The notes below the pieces were generated by a model. That model had not been told where the DNA came from. It saw nothing but the letters and a program-made list of their open reading frames with translations, and made no database searches. Of a stretch of DNA of 33,227 bases, positions 16,881 through 24,621 are shown in pieces. Made by a program: the position numbers and the translations under genes. Within the stretch, counting starts at the first letter, position 1; each line of letters opens with the position of its first letter. Origin of the DNA: Saccharothrix deserti (GTDB lineage Bacteria; Actinomycetota; Actinomycetes; Mycobacteriales; Pseudonocardiaceae); contig NZ_ML775965.1 of assembly GCF_009769385.1 (NCBI RefSeq), positions 1-33,227 of the forward strand. Direction: 5' to 3'.

Positions 16881-17680
16881 CCTTGGTGGCTCCGGTAGTC
16901 GTTGAGCCAGCGGAGACCTTCGCTCGTGCCGGCGCGGGGGCGGTACTCGCAGCCGATCCACCCGTCGAAGCCCAGCTCGTCGACCACGTCGAGCACGTGC
17001 CGGACGTTGAGCTCACCCCGGTCGGGCTCATTGCGGTCAGGCACGCCCGCGATCTGCAGATGACCGACCCGGCCGGTCGGCAGGTCGCGGCGCAGGGTCG
17101 TGGTGAGGTCGCCTTCTACGATCTGGCAGTGGTAGAGGTCGAGCTGCACCTTGAGATTCGAGGCTCCCACCTCCTGCACCACGGCGTGGGCCTCGGCCTG
17201 GGTGCTCAGGAAGTATCCGGGCATGTCGCGGCCGTTGATCGGCTCGATCAGGATGTCGACGCCCGCCGCGGCGGCCCGTTCCGCGGCCCAGGCCAGGTTG
17301 GTCAGGTAGGTGTCGCGGTGCTCGGCCCGCTCGACCGGTGTCGCGTCCGGTCGGACCAGCCCGGCCATCAGGTGCACCCGCGGACAGCCCAGCGCCGCCG
17401 CGTACTCCAGCGCCCGGTCGACCCCGGAACGCACCACCGCCTCGCGTCCGGGCAGTGCCGCCATCCCGCGCTCTCCGGACTCCCACGCTCCGGGAGGTGC
17501 GTTGAAGAGCACCTGCTCGAGGCCGTGGTCGTCGAGCCGGCGGCGCAGCTCGGCGGCGTCGTACGCGTAGGGGAAGAGGTACTCGACGGCTTGGAAGCCG
17601 TCAGCCGAGGCCGCGGCGAAGCGGTCGAGGAAATCGTGCTCGCTGTACATCATGGACAGGTTCGCTGCGAACCTCGGCAT
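16796..17680 (-). CDS. otnI: Hydroxypyruvate isomerase-like protein OtnI (altered C-terminus)
   Basis: A 294-residue TIM-barrel protein of the xylose-isomerase-like superfamily. It begins [20 protein letters not shown], as in Hyi/Otn[48 protein letters not shown] and [15 protein letters not shown] carry the expected metal-binding Glu/Asp/His residues. OtnI isomerises 2-oxo-tetronate sugars in four-carbon acid-sugar catabolism. Family members are about 260 residues. Here the native stop is lost after WLNDYRS and about 35 residues are read out of frame through the DenD remnant, so the tail is artefactual. The core is complete and may still be active. Confidence 0.78.
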   Translation of the reverse strand: MPRFAANLSMMYSEHDFLDRFAAASADGFQAVEYLFPYAYDAAELRRRLDDHGLEQVLFNAPPGAWESGERGMAALPGREAVVRSGVDRALEYAAALGCPRVHLMAGLVRPDATPVERAEHRDTYLTNLAWAAERAAAAGVDILIEPINGRDMPGYFLSTQAEAHAVVQEVGASNLKVQLDLYHCQIVEGDLTTTLRRDLPTGRVGHLQIAGVPDRNEPDRGELNVRHVLDVVDELGFDGWIGCEYRPRAGTSEGLRWLNDYRSHQGESARGCHHGWRGCRAGRSDRPPRRGVR

Positions 17681-17715
17681 GCTGGCTCCTGTGTTCCGGC
17701 CGGGGACGGCCACGG

Positions 17716-17845
17716 TCAGTGGTTGACGACGTGCTTCTTGGTGGTGAGCACCGCTGCGGCTCCGACGGCGAGGTCGGGAAACGTGCTGAACGCCCGGGGC
17801 GGGTCGAAACGGTCGACCGCCTGCTCGTCGAGGATGCCCCGAACT
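17716..17845 (-). pseudogene. C-terminal remnant of an unrecognised gene
   Basis: A minus frame reads [20 protein letters not shown] and then [18 protein letters not shown], stopping at TGA (17716-17718), 36 bases before the otnI start. It is protein-like and ends cleanly, so it is probably the tail of a deleted gene of the same operon. Confidence 0.3.
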
Positions 17846-17886
17846 CAGGGCCTGAGCAGCGCCAAATGCCCCGCTCAGGCCCTGAA
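17844..17886. repeat. 12-bp inverted repeat made of two nested palindromes
   Basis: CAGGGCCTGAGC (17846-17857) and GCTCAGGCCCTG (17873-17884) are perfect reverse complements around a 15-base loop. Each arm is itself near-palindromic: CTCAGGGCCTGAG at 17844-17856 and CTCAGGCCCTGAA at 17874-17886. It lies between the ALDH fragment and a gene-tail remnant. It could be a terminator hairpin without a U-run, a paired operator, or an element end. Confidence 0.55.
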
Positions 17887-17899
17887 GGATCAGGGCTCT

Positions 17900-18237
17900 G
17901 GCCATCTCGGCCGCAGCCGGCGGATTACGCCCGGAGCGGACCGCCATGTACTTGTACTCGAGGAACTCGTCGATGCCACGCGGCCGCCATCACGGCCCAG
18001 ACCCGAGGCCTTGACCCCGCCAAACGGCGCGGCTGGGTTGGACACGATGCCGTGTTCAGGCCGACCATGCCGACTTCGAGGGCCTCGGCCACACGGAAGC
18101 CGTGGTCCACGTCCTGAGTGAACAGGTAGCCCGCGAGACCCCACGGGGTGTCGTTGGCCATGCGGACGGCTTCCTCCTCCCTGTCGAACGGGATGACGGG
18201 AGCCACCGGACCGAAGATCTCCTCGGTCATGCGGTCC
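17900..18237 (-). pseudogene. C-terminal fragment of a succinate-semialdehyde-type ALDH, frameshifted
   Basis: [20 protein letters not shown], then [20 protein letters not shown] and GMVGLNT in one frame, [20 protein letters not shown] in a second, and KYMAV-like text in a third reconstruct the last third of an ALDH similar to that at 12584. The catalytic Glu and Cys domains are absent. The fragment starts immediately after the racemase stop, marking a deletion junction near 18238. Confidence 0.7.
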
Positions 18238-18239
18238 GC

Positions 18240-18950
18240 CTAGGCACTCTCTGTGGCATGGACAGGTTCAGCCGTCTGCCCGTGCAGCACACGTACCGCG
18301 TTCTCCGCTCCGCTGCGAGGGCTGGAGAGCACGGGCTTGCCGACGGCTTCGGCGATCGCGGGAGCCAGCCGTGCCATGGATGCTTGGGCCAGCACGATCG
18401 CGTCGACCTCCGTGGCCAGCGCCCGCGCCCCGTCCAGCACCATCGCGTCGTGGCGGTCGCGGTCACCGGACATCAGCACCGAGAAGGCGCCCTCGCACAG
18501 CCGCTCCTGGACGGTGATGTCGCGACCGGCCGCCCGGGCCTTCTCCTCGACGAGGGCACGGGTCGGCGGCAGCGTCGTGGGGACCGTCGCCAGGACGCCG
18601 ACGGCGTCCGCGGTTTCGACCGCTGACGCGGTCATCGCGTCGTCGATCTTGACGATCGGGACGGAGACCAGGCGTCGGGCCACGTCGATGGCCGGACCGA
18701 CCGAGGAGCAGGCGGAGAAGATGACGTCGGCCCCCGCGGACTCCGCGGCCTGGGCCAGGTGCACCATGCGCTGCGTGCTGGCAGGCGAGATCCCACCGTC
18801 GCGCATCACGGCTGCGAGCACGTCGCTGTCGACGAAGTGCAGGACCTTGGCGTCGGGCGCGAGTTCCGCGAGGTAGTCGTTGATGACCGGATCGACGGTG
18901 ACGAACAGCAGGCTGGTGTGCAACACGGCGATCGAGGCAGTGGTGGACAT
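18240..18950 (-). CDS. Asp/Glu/hydantoin racemase superfamily protein
   Basis: A 236-residue protein with the two-lobed Asp/Glu racemase fold. The first catalytic Cys is in GADVIFSACSSVGPAIDVAR (Cys81). The second site, normally GC or GCT, reads IVLAQASMARL with Ala190, so only one of the two acid/base Cys residues is present. Two-base racemisation is therefore unlikely; decarboxylase, isomerase or lyase chemistry is possible. ATG 18950 begins MSTTASIAVLHTS. A longer upstream frame exists but extends into the gap. It lies 163 bases downstream of the aldolase in the same direction, inside the acid-sugar cluster. Confidence 0.75.
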   Translation of the reverse strand: MSTTASIAVLHTSLLFVTVDPVINDYLAELAPDAKVLHFVDSDVLAAVMRDGGISPASTQRMVHLAQAAESAGADVIFSACSSVGPAIDVARRLVSVPIVKIDDAMTASAVETADAVGVLATVPTTLPPTRALVEEKARAAGRDITVQERLCEGAFSVLMSGDRDRHDAMVLDGARALATEVDAIVLAQASMARLAPAIAEAVGKPVLSSPRSGAENAVRVLHGQTAEPVHATESA

Positions 18951-19113
18951 GGTGGCTCCAACAGGATGCGGTATAGGCCCGCGTGCCGAGGAGGGCACGA
19001 GAGCGCGAGACAGAGCGGTGCGAACCGCGCGCAACGCGCACGGCCGGGGGCGTACGACGGTCTTGTGTTCCGCCGGTGTGGTGCGGCTCGGGTTCAGCGG
19101 GGCTGAGTTCAGG

Positions 19114-19976
19114 TCACGTGTTTGTCCCCTCGGCGCGAGGGCTCAGGCGGCCGATGACCTCCAGGGCGGCGTCCCGGACCGCGTCGCGGCCCGCCGCCCA
19201 CAGGGAGACGGCGTCGGAGCCGGGCAACGCGGACGGGAGGGTCACGCGGACGGCCTCCAGATAGGCGCGGCGCAGTTCGGCGTTGACGTTGACCTTGGCG
19301 ACGCCTCGGGCGAGGGCGCCGTGCAGCTCCTCGACGGGCAGACCGCTGGCGCCGTGCAGGACGAGCGGGACCGGTGCGGCTCGTGGATCGCGGCCAGCCG
19401 CTCCAGGTCCAGGCGGACCGGGTGCTTGGTGAAGCCGTGGACGTTGCCGACTGCGACGGCGAGTGCGTCCACGCCCGTCGCGGCCACGAATTCGGCCGCT
19501 TGCTGCGGATCGGTCATCGTCGCGGCCTGCGCAACGGCGTCGGTGGAGACGTCCTCGTCGCCCGGCAGGGCACCGAGCTCGGCCTCCACCCGGGCACCGT
19601 GGTCACGAGCCCGCCGGACCGCCTCCTTCGTCAATGCGATGTTCTCGGCGAACGGCAGATGGGAGCCGTCGACCATGACGGAGGTGTAGCCCGCCTCCAG
19701 GCAGGCGATGATCTCGTCCAGGTCCCGGCTGTGATCGAGGTGCACACCGAGGCGGGCGGCGGAGTGTCCGGCCGCGTCCAGCGCCAGCCGCATCAGGGCG
19801 TCGCGCCCGGCGTGCTTGAAAGGGCTGGAGCCCGCCTGGATGAGGACCGGCCGTCCGGCGGCCTCGGCGGCGGCCGTGATGCCCTGGACCGTCTCCAGGT
19901 TGTAGGCGACGAACCCGGGCAGGGCGTGACCGGTGACCGCGGCCTCCTTCAGGGCATCGGTTCCGTGCAGCAGCAT
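19114..19976 (-). pseudogene. Class II fructose-bisphosphate/tagatose aldolase-like gene, one frameshift
   Basis: The first frame gives an aldolase from MLLHGTDALKEAAVTGHALP through LGVHLDHSRDLDEIIACLEA (Zn-binding His, catalytic Asp), MVDGSHLPFAENI, EAELGALPGDED and GVDALAVAVGNVHG, to AAIHE. Near 19384 one base is missing. The other frame continues PVPLVLHGASGLPVEELHGA, VAKVNVNAELRRAYLEAV and so on to TGA (19114-19116), completing a normal class II aldolase of about 285 residues. Such enzymes cleave ketose phosphates to DHAP plus an aldehyde. ATG overlaps the kinase stop (TGATG). It is either a true pseudogene or a single-base sequencing error; the rest is well preserved. Confidence 0.8.
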
Positions 19977-21424
19977 CAGGCACTCCTCAGCAGGTCGAGG
20001 GCGTCGGCGAGGGCGTCGACGCCCCCGACGTTCCCGGCGAAGACGATGTAGGGGATGCCGGCCGCGGGGCCGTCCGCGGGCTCCCAGAGCGAGACGATGC
20101 CGGGGAGCAGCGTGCCCCGGGCCCAGGCACGGCGGATCTGAAGGCCATGGGTGGCGGTGTCGCTGGAGGTGATACCGCCCTTTGCGACGACGAAAGCGGG
20201 CCGCCGGGTGGCGTTGACCTGGCGCACGGCCTCCACGAGCGCGGCGGAGACCCGGCGGGAGATCGCCAGACTGTCGTCCGCGTCGGCACCCGTCACCAGC
20301 ACGCGAGAGGTGCGGATCACGGCGTCGGCCGAGTCCAGCGCGCCTTCGGCCGCAGTCGCGACCTCGGCGATGTGAGCGTCACGCCGCTCCTCGTCGAGCA
20401 GGAGGGCCACGTCCAGCTCGTACTCGGCGATCCCGCCTCGCTCCCGCAGCCGGTCCAACTGCCGTGTCGTCAGCGCGACATGAGACCCCACGACGATGAG
20501 ACCGTGCGGTGCGTCCCCGCGCAGCGGGCGCAGTTCCGCCGGGGTGAGCGGTGCCCGCGCCGCCTGTCCGGCGCGGGCCCTGACGAAGGACGGCCCGACC
20601 CGGTACAACAGCCGCGTGCCGTTCTCCTCCGCCTCCGCGAGGGCCAGGGCGAGCACCCGCAGATCGTCGTCGCACACCGCGTCGACCACGGCCGTGCGTC
20701 CGCCGCGCAGTGAGGACAGCAATCGCGCGGTGTGCGCGGGGCCGCCGGCGCGCAGGTCGTCGAGGGTGATACGCAGGACCTCGTCCGCGGGCACGCGTCC
20801 GCCCGTCTTCTCCTCGACCCACTCGGGCAGCGAGGAGCTGCGGTAGCCGAAGGTGGCGTCGCGGGCGAACTCGCTCTCGCCGACCGGCAGCAGCCCGTCG
20901 GCGGTCCGCATCCAGTGGCGGGAGCCGACGGTCAGCCGGCCCGCCTCGATGTAGGCGGGGACCAGTACCACTCCGTCCGGAGCTCCGACGTCCAGCTCGG
21001 TCAGCTCTTCGGCGAGGACATCGGTCTCCAGCGGGAAGTGGCCGCGCAGCGTCGAGTCCCCACGGCTGGCCAGGACGTAACCGGTGCCCTCGGCCGCCGA
21101 CGCCGCGTGCAGGGCGCGGACCACTTCGCGGTTGCGTGCGGCGGCGTCCTCAGAGGACAGGCTGCGGGTGTTGGTGAGGACGAAGAAGACGGCGCTGTCC
21201 TGGCGCAGCGCCCAGCGCAGGTCGTCCACCGTCCAGGAAGTCAGGACGGGCACGTCCGCGACCGTCTGGGTGCCGGTCGGATCGTCGTCGAGGACGACGA
21301 GACGGGGGCCGCCGGATATGCGGGCGGCCACTTCCGCAGCGCTCACCTCGCGGACTGGAGGCAGCCCTTCCAGCACTGCGGCCTCGGGGACGGGCCGCGT
21401 CTGGGCACGGAGAGGTCGAGACAT
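19976..21424 (-). CDS. Four-carbon acid sugar kinase (DUF1537 family, OtnK/DtnK-like)
   Basis: A full-length 482-residue DUF1537 protein. The N-terminal domain has VVLDDDPTGTQTVADVPVLT and ASRGDSTLRGHFPLE, the sugar-acid-binding motifs. The C-terminal domain has FVVAKGGITSSDTATHGL, the ATP/Mg loop, and IVFAGNVGG. Members phosphorylate D-threonate, D-erythronate or 2-oxo-tetronates. The next gene, overlapping by one base, is a class II aldolase instead of the usual OtnC-type class II aldolase/epimerase, so the phosphorylated substrate may differ from the classical pathway. Some annotations describe this family as an ygbK-like kinase. Confidence 0.87.
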   Translation of the reverse strand: MSRPLRAQTRPVPEAAVLEGLPPVREVSAAEVAARISGGPRLVVLDDDPTGTQTVADVPVLTSWTVDDLRWALRQDSAVFFVLTNTRSLSSEDAAARNREVVRALHAASAAEGTGYVLASRGDSTLRGHFPLETDVLAEELTELDVGAPDGVVLVPAYIEAGRLTVGSRHWMRTADGLLPVGESEFARDATFGYRSSSLPEWVEEKTGGRVPADEVLRITLDDLRAGGPAHTARLLSSLRGGRTAVVDAVCDDDLRVLALALAEAEENGTRLLYRVGPSFVRARAGQAARAPLTPAELRPLRGDAPHGLIVVGSHVALTTRQLDRLRERGGIAEYELDVALLLDEERRDAHIAEVATAAEGALDSADAVIRTSRVLVTGADADDSLAISRRVSAALVEAVRQVNATRRPAFVVAKGGITSSDTATHGLQIRRAWARGTLLPGIVSLWEPADGPAAGIPYIVFAGNVGGVDALADALDLLRSA

Positions 21425-21489
21425 GGCGAATTCCTGACCTGTTACGAGTGGTTGAGGGGGAACGTCAGTCGAGGTCGCGCTTGATCACG

Positions 21490-21561
21490 TCACACCAGGG
21501 CTTGACCGGGTCCCGCGACGACCTCGGGACGGAGCAGCTCGGCGAGGGTGGTGTCGTACAT
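21490..21561 (-). CDS. 23-residue ORF, likely N-terminal stub of a deleted gene
   Basis: ATG at 21561 begins MYDTTLAELLRPEVVAGPG and stops at 21490 (TGA). It lies just after the flavoprotein stop and 65 bases before the kinase start. Composition is protein-like. It may be the 5' end of a former enzyme gene in this operon. Unrecognised. Confidence 0.3.
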   Translation of the reverse strand: MYDTTLAELLRPEVVAGPGQALV

Positions 21562-21563
21562 GG

Positions 21564-22703
21564 TCACGCCTCCGTACGGCCGATGGTGGAGATGAAGTCG
21601 ATGGGCCGCCCCGAGGCGCCGTCCAGCGCGAGGTCGGCCGCGATGTCGCCGAAGGCGGGCGAAAGCTTGAAGCCGTGGCCGGAGAATCCCGCGAGCAGGA
21701 TGACGTTCTCGGCACCGGGCAGCGGACCGACCAGCGGGCGGGAACTTTCGGTGTAGCCCTCCATGTAGGCGGAGAGACGGGTCGGGTCCGGGTGCAGGTC
21801 GGGCAGGTAACGGCCGATCAACTCGCTGAAGATCTCGAGATCTTCCGGCTGCACGGTCCGGTCCAGCTGGTTCGGGTCGCCGACGACCCGGTGCAGCACG
21901 CGGTTCAGGCCGAGCTTGACCGAGATGCCGTCCGGGGAGGGCAGGCCGTACCAGTGGGTGGGTGCGGTGCGGATGAAGGCCGGGCGCTCCTCGCCGAACC
22001 AGGCGTCGGGGGCGGTCGGCACGTACCAGGCGCTGACGACGCGGCGGACTTCCACTTCCCACGGCAGGTCGGGCAGCAGGTCGTTGACCCAGGGGCCGGG
22101 GGTGACGACGGCGGTGTCGAAGCGTTCGCCGCCGGCGTCGGTGCGGATCTCGACGCCGTTCGCGACGGGCACGATCTCGCGGACCGTGGTGTAGCGGTGG
22201 ATCACTGCGCCCAGCTGCTCGGCGCGGCGGGCGGCGGTCTGGATCGTCAACTCCGGGCGGATGAAGCCGGCGCGGCGGTCGAGCACGGCCGCGTCGCCGT
22301 CCTCGATGCGGTACTGCGGGAAGCGTTTCGCCAGGGACTCCGCGTCCAGCACCTCGTGGTCGAGATCGTGCTCCGCGATGGATTGCAGGACGGTGGCCAT
22401 CTGGTGGTGCTCGGTCCGCCCCATCAGCAGGCACCCGGTCAGACGGCGCAGCTCACGGCCGGTCTCCCGCTGGAGCTGCTCCCACAGGACGTCGGCGTGC
22501 TTGAGGAGCGGGACGTACCGCGAGTCCTCGAAGTGCGCGCTGCGGAAGATCCGGGTCTCGCCGCCGGCGGCACTGCGGTCGTGACCGGGGGCGAACCGGT
22601 CGTAGCCGACCACCTCGGCGCCCCGCGCCGCCAGCCGCCAGGCGGCCTGGCTGCCCACCGTTCCGACGCCGACGACGGCGACGCGCTTCCTCTCAGCTGA
22701 CAC
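21564..22703 (-). CDS. FAD-dependent oxidase, sarcosine/N-methyltryptophan oxidase family (paralogue of 4773-5909)
   Basis: A 379-residue flavoprotein with FAD fold VAVVGVGTVGSQAAWRLAAR, GYDRFAPGHDRSAAGGETRI and C-terminal LLAGFSGHGFKLSPAFGDI. It aligns end to end without gaps of note with the protein at 4773, and by eye well over half the residues are identical. The covalent-FAD Cys position again appears as Ser (RLSAYMEGYTESSRP). GTG 22703 begins MSAERKRVAVVG after GAAAGGAAAG. It follows the degenerate dehydrogenase copy, the same order as in the plus-strand operon. Intact and possibly still expressed. Confidence 0.82.
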   Translation of the reverse strand: MSAERKRVAVVGVGTVGSQAAWRLAARGAEVVGYDRFAPGHDRSAAGGETRIFRSAHFEDSRYVPLLKHADVLWEQLQRETGRELRRLTGCLLMGRTEHHQMATVLQSIAEHDLDHEVLDAESLAKRFPQYRIEDGDAAVLDRRAGFIRPELTIQTAARRAEQLGAVIHRYTTVREIVPVANGVEIRTDAGGERFDTAVVTPGPWVNDLLPDLPWEVEVRRVVSAWYVPTAPDAWFGEERPAFIRTAPTHWYGLPSPDGISVKLGLNRVLHRVVGDPNQLDRTVQPEDLEIFSELIGRYLPDLHPDPTRLSAYMEGYTESSRPLVGPLPGAENVILLAGFSGHGFKLSPAFGDIAADLALDGASGRPIDFISTIGRTEA

Positions 22704-22888
22704 AGGACTTTCCTTTCGTATCGCCGGTGCGCATGCTGTGCCCTCGACGTGAGGCCGTTCGATTCGAGGTGGTTCGGACGGGAGCCGGGCTGAGGCCCAC
22801 GGCTCACAGCCGCCCGGTGCGTAGGAGTTCCGGCTCGGGATCCCGGTTCGGCGGTGTACTCGGCTGCGGTTCCGAAGGGCCGGGACGG

Positions 22889-23786
22889 TTAGAGAAGTTC
22901 CAGCAGCTTCTCGGTGAACTCGTCGGTCGTCGCCGTGCCGCCCAGGTCCCGGGTTCGCACATCCGACTTGGCCAGGACGGCGGTGTCGATGTCCCGGGAG
23001 GCCTCGGGGTGGCCGAGGTGGTCCAGCATCAGGGCCGCGGACCAGATCGCGCCCAGTGGGTTGGCGATGCCCTGGCCCGCGATGTCGGGTGCGGAGCCGT
23101 GCACCGGCTCGAACATCGAGGGGAAGTCCCGCTCGGGGTTGAGGTTGGCCGCCGGGGCGATGCCGATGGAGCCGGCGACCGCGGCCGCGAGGTCGCTGAG
23201 GATGTCGCCGAAGAGGTTCGAGGCGACGACCACGTCGAAGCGGGCGGGGTCGAGGGCGAACTTCGCGGCCAGCGCGTCGATGTGCTCCTGGTCCCAGGTG
23301 ACACCGGGGTGCGCGGCGGCCCGCTCGGCGATCAGCTCGTCCCAGAACGGCATGGTGTGGATGATGCCGTTGGACTTGGTGGCGGAGGTGAGCTTCCCTC
23401 GGCGGCGGGCGGCGAACGTGTAGTCGGCGATCCGGGTGATCCCGGCCCGGTGAACACCGCCTCCTGGACTGCCAGTTCCTCGCGCGTGCCGTGGTTCAGC
23501 CGTCCGCCGATCTCGCTGTACTCGCCCTCGACGTTCTCCCGCACGCCCGGGTATCCGACGGCGCCCAGCAGGATCGCGTCCGCCTCGCGCAGCCGGTCCA
23601 GGCCGTCCTCGGGCATCATCGAGCCCTTGCACACGTAGCGCTCGCAGGACCAGTCGTAGGAGGTGTAGGAGAAGCCGATTCCGTGGCGGCGGCCGACGGC
23701 GTCCAGGACTCGCGGGCTGTCGGCAGGACCTCGGTCCCGATGCCGTCACCGGGAATGAGGGCGATGCGGTGGTTCCGGTTCGTCAT
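22889..23786 (-). pseudogene. Second tartrate/D-malate-type dehydrogenase, degenerate
   Basis: The start ATGACGAACC and IALIPGDGIGTEVLP are preserved, but the frame shifts after about 23 residues. A second frame gives KGSMMPEDGLDRLREADAIL up to GAVGYPGV, then jumps straight to RENVEGEYSEIGGRLNHG. About 50 residues present in the intact copy, from PDHVSLWGLL to EVDFVVV, are deleted. After another shift near 23445 the frame continues [18 protein letters not shown] to the normal end, almost identical to the intact protein. At least two frameshifts plus the deletion make it non-functional. Confidence 0.85.
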
Positions 23787-23840
23787 ACGGCCGATTGCAG
23801 CAGCGGGCCGGGCAGCGCGTCCAAGACACAGATCCGATGT

Positions 23841-23865
23841 GCCTTATAAGGCGACCCTATAAGCC
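23841..23865 (-). promoter_or_regulatory. Palindromic operator cluster upstream of the second dehydrogenase copy
   Basis: GCCTTATAAGGC (23841-23852) is a perfect 12-bp palindrome. Next to it, on the minus strand, GGCTTATAGGGT (23854-23865) matches the leader block GCTTATATGGGT of the intact operon at 3482. A further CTTAT half-site overlaps the LysR stop (23868-23872). Repeated CTTAT half-sites suggest the recognition sequence of the LysR pair. Confidence 0.5.
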
Positions 23866-23869
23866 GGCC

Positions 23870-24083
23870 TTATCGCGGCTCCGTGAGCGCTCGGTCCAGG
23901 AAGGCCATCGCCGCCGGGGACAGCGGGCCGCGGCGGCTGATCAGCGCGATGCGCAGCTCGGCGTTCGGTTCCAGATCGAGCACCAGGGCGCCCGCTCGCT
24001 CCGCCGTCCGCCGGCAGGAGTCGGGCCACTACCGCCAGCCCCACCCCCTCCAGCACCATCGGCAGCACCGACACCCGACAGTC
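23870..24083 (-). pseudogene. C-terminal fragment of a second LysR regulator
   Basis: RVSVLPMVLEGVGLAVVA, a frameshift near 24020, then GALVLDLEPNAELRIALISR, RGPLSPAAMAFLD and stop TAA (23870-23872) parallel the end of the intact LysR at 2589 (RVSLMPLVLAGVGLAVV and IALVSRRGSLSPAAAAF). The first three quarters, including the HTH, are gone; the break at about 24083 abuts an inverted repeat. Confidence 0.75.
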
Positions 24084-24097
24084 TCGTCGACGTGGAT

Positions 24098-24136
24098 GGA
24101 CCGTCGATCCGGGCACGTGGGGCGGATCGACGGTCC
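24098..24136. repeat. Perfect 14-bp inverted repeat at a gene-truncation boundary
   Basis: GGACCGTCGATCCG (24098-24111) and CGGATCGACGGTCC (24123-24136) are exact reverse complements with an 11-base loop containing CACGTG. It lies 15 bases from the point where the LysR fragment is cut and 44 bases past the AbrB-like gene end. It could be a terminator for that gene or the end of the recombinase-bearing element. Confidence 0.6.
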
Positions 24137-24179
24137 CGTGACTGCCGGTCGGTCTGGGGGACGCTGCGTGAGGCCGCCT

Positions 24180-24621
24180 CTACGGTCCTGGACCTGAGAG
24201 GCGGGTTCGATCGGTCGGTTCCGCGAGTAGTGCGGTGAGCGCTCTGATCGGGTAGACGATCAGTAGTTGTCGTTGTGGTGCGGCGAGTAGTGCGGCGGTG
24301 TCGCCGGTGTGGATGCCGGTCAGGTCGCGGAGGCCTGCGGGGATGAGCACTTGGTGGGCGGGTATCGATTCGGTGCGGACTGCCGTTCTCGAGTCCGATG
24401 GTGATCGCTTGGCCGTGTAGTCGTGCCGTGGTGGTCTGTCCTGGGTGCCAGTTCAGGGCGTGGAGCAGTTTGCGTGCCGGGGCCCTGCCGGAGTGGTCGA
24501 CGATTCCGGTGGTCAGCAGCAGTTCTGTGTCGTCGAGTCTGGGCGTCGTCTCGATCGTGGTCAGCGGTGGGGGTGGTTCGGGTGTGGGTGGGCTGAACAG
24601 TGGTGTGGGGCGTTCGGTCAT
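24180..24621 (-). pseudogene. AbrB/MazE/SpoVT-like protein, one frameshift
   Basis: ATG 24621 begins MTERPTPLFSPPTPEPPPPL, then DDTELLLTTGIVDHSGRAPA and WHPGQTTTARLHGQAITIGL. After a one-base shift near 24386 the other frame gives VRTESIPAHQVLIPAGLRDL, TGIHTGDTAALLAAPQRQLL and IVYPIRALTALLAE, ending at TAG (24180-24182). The second part is a swapped-hairpin AbrB/SpoVT DNA-binding segment. Its start overlaps the recombinase stop (ATGA), an arrangement familiar from actinobacterial integrase cassettes, so it may be an accessory regulator of the element. Confidence 0.6.
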
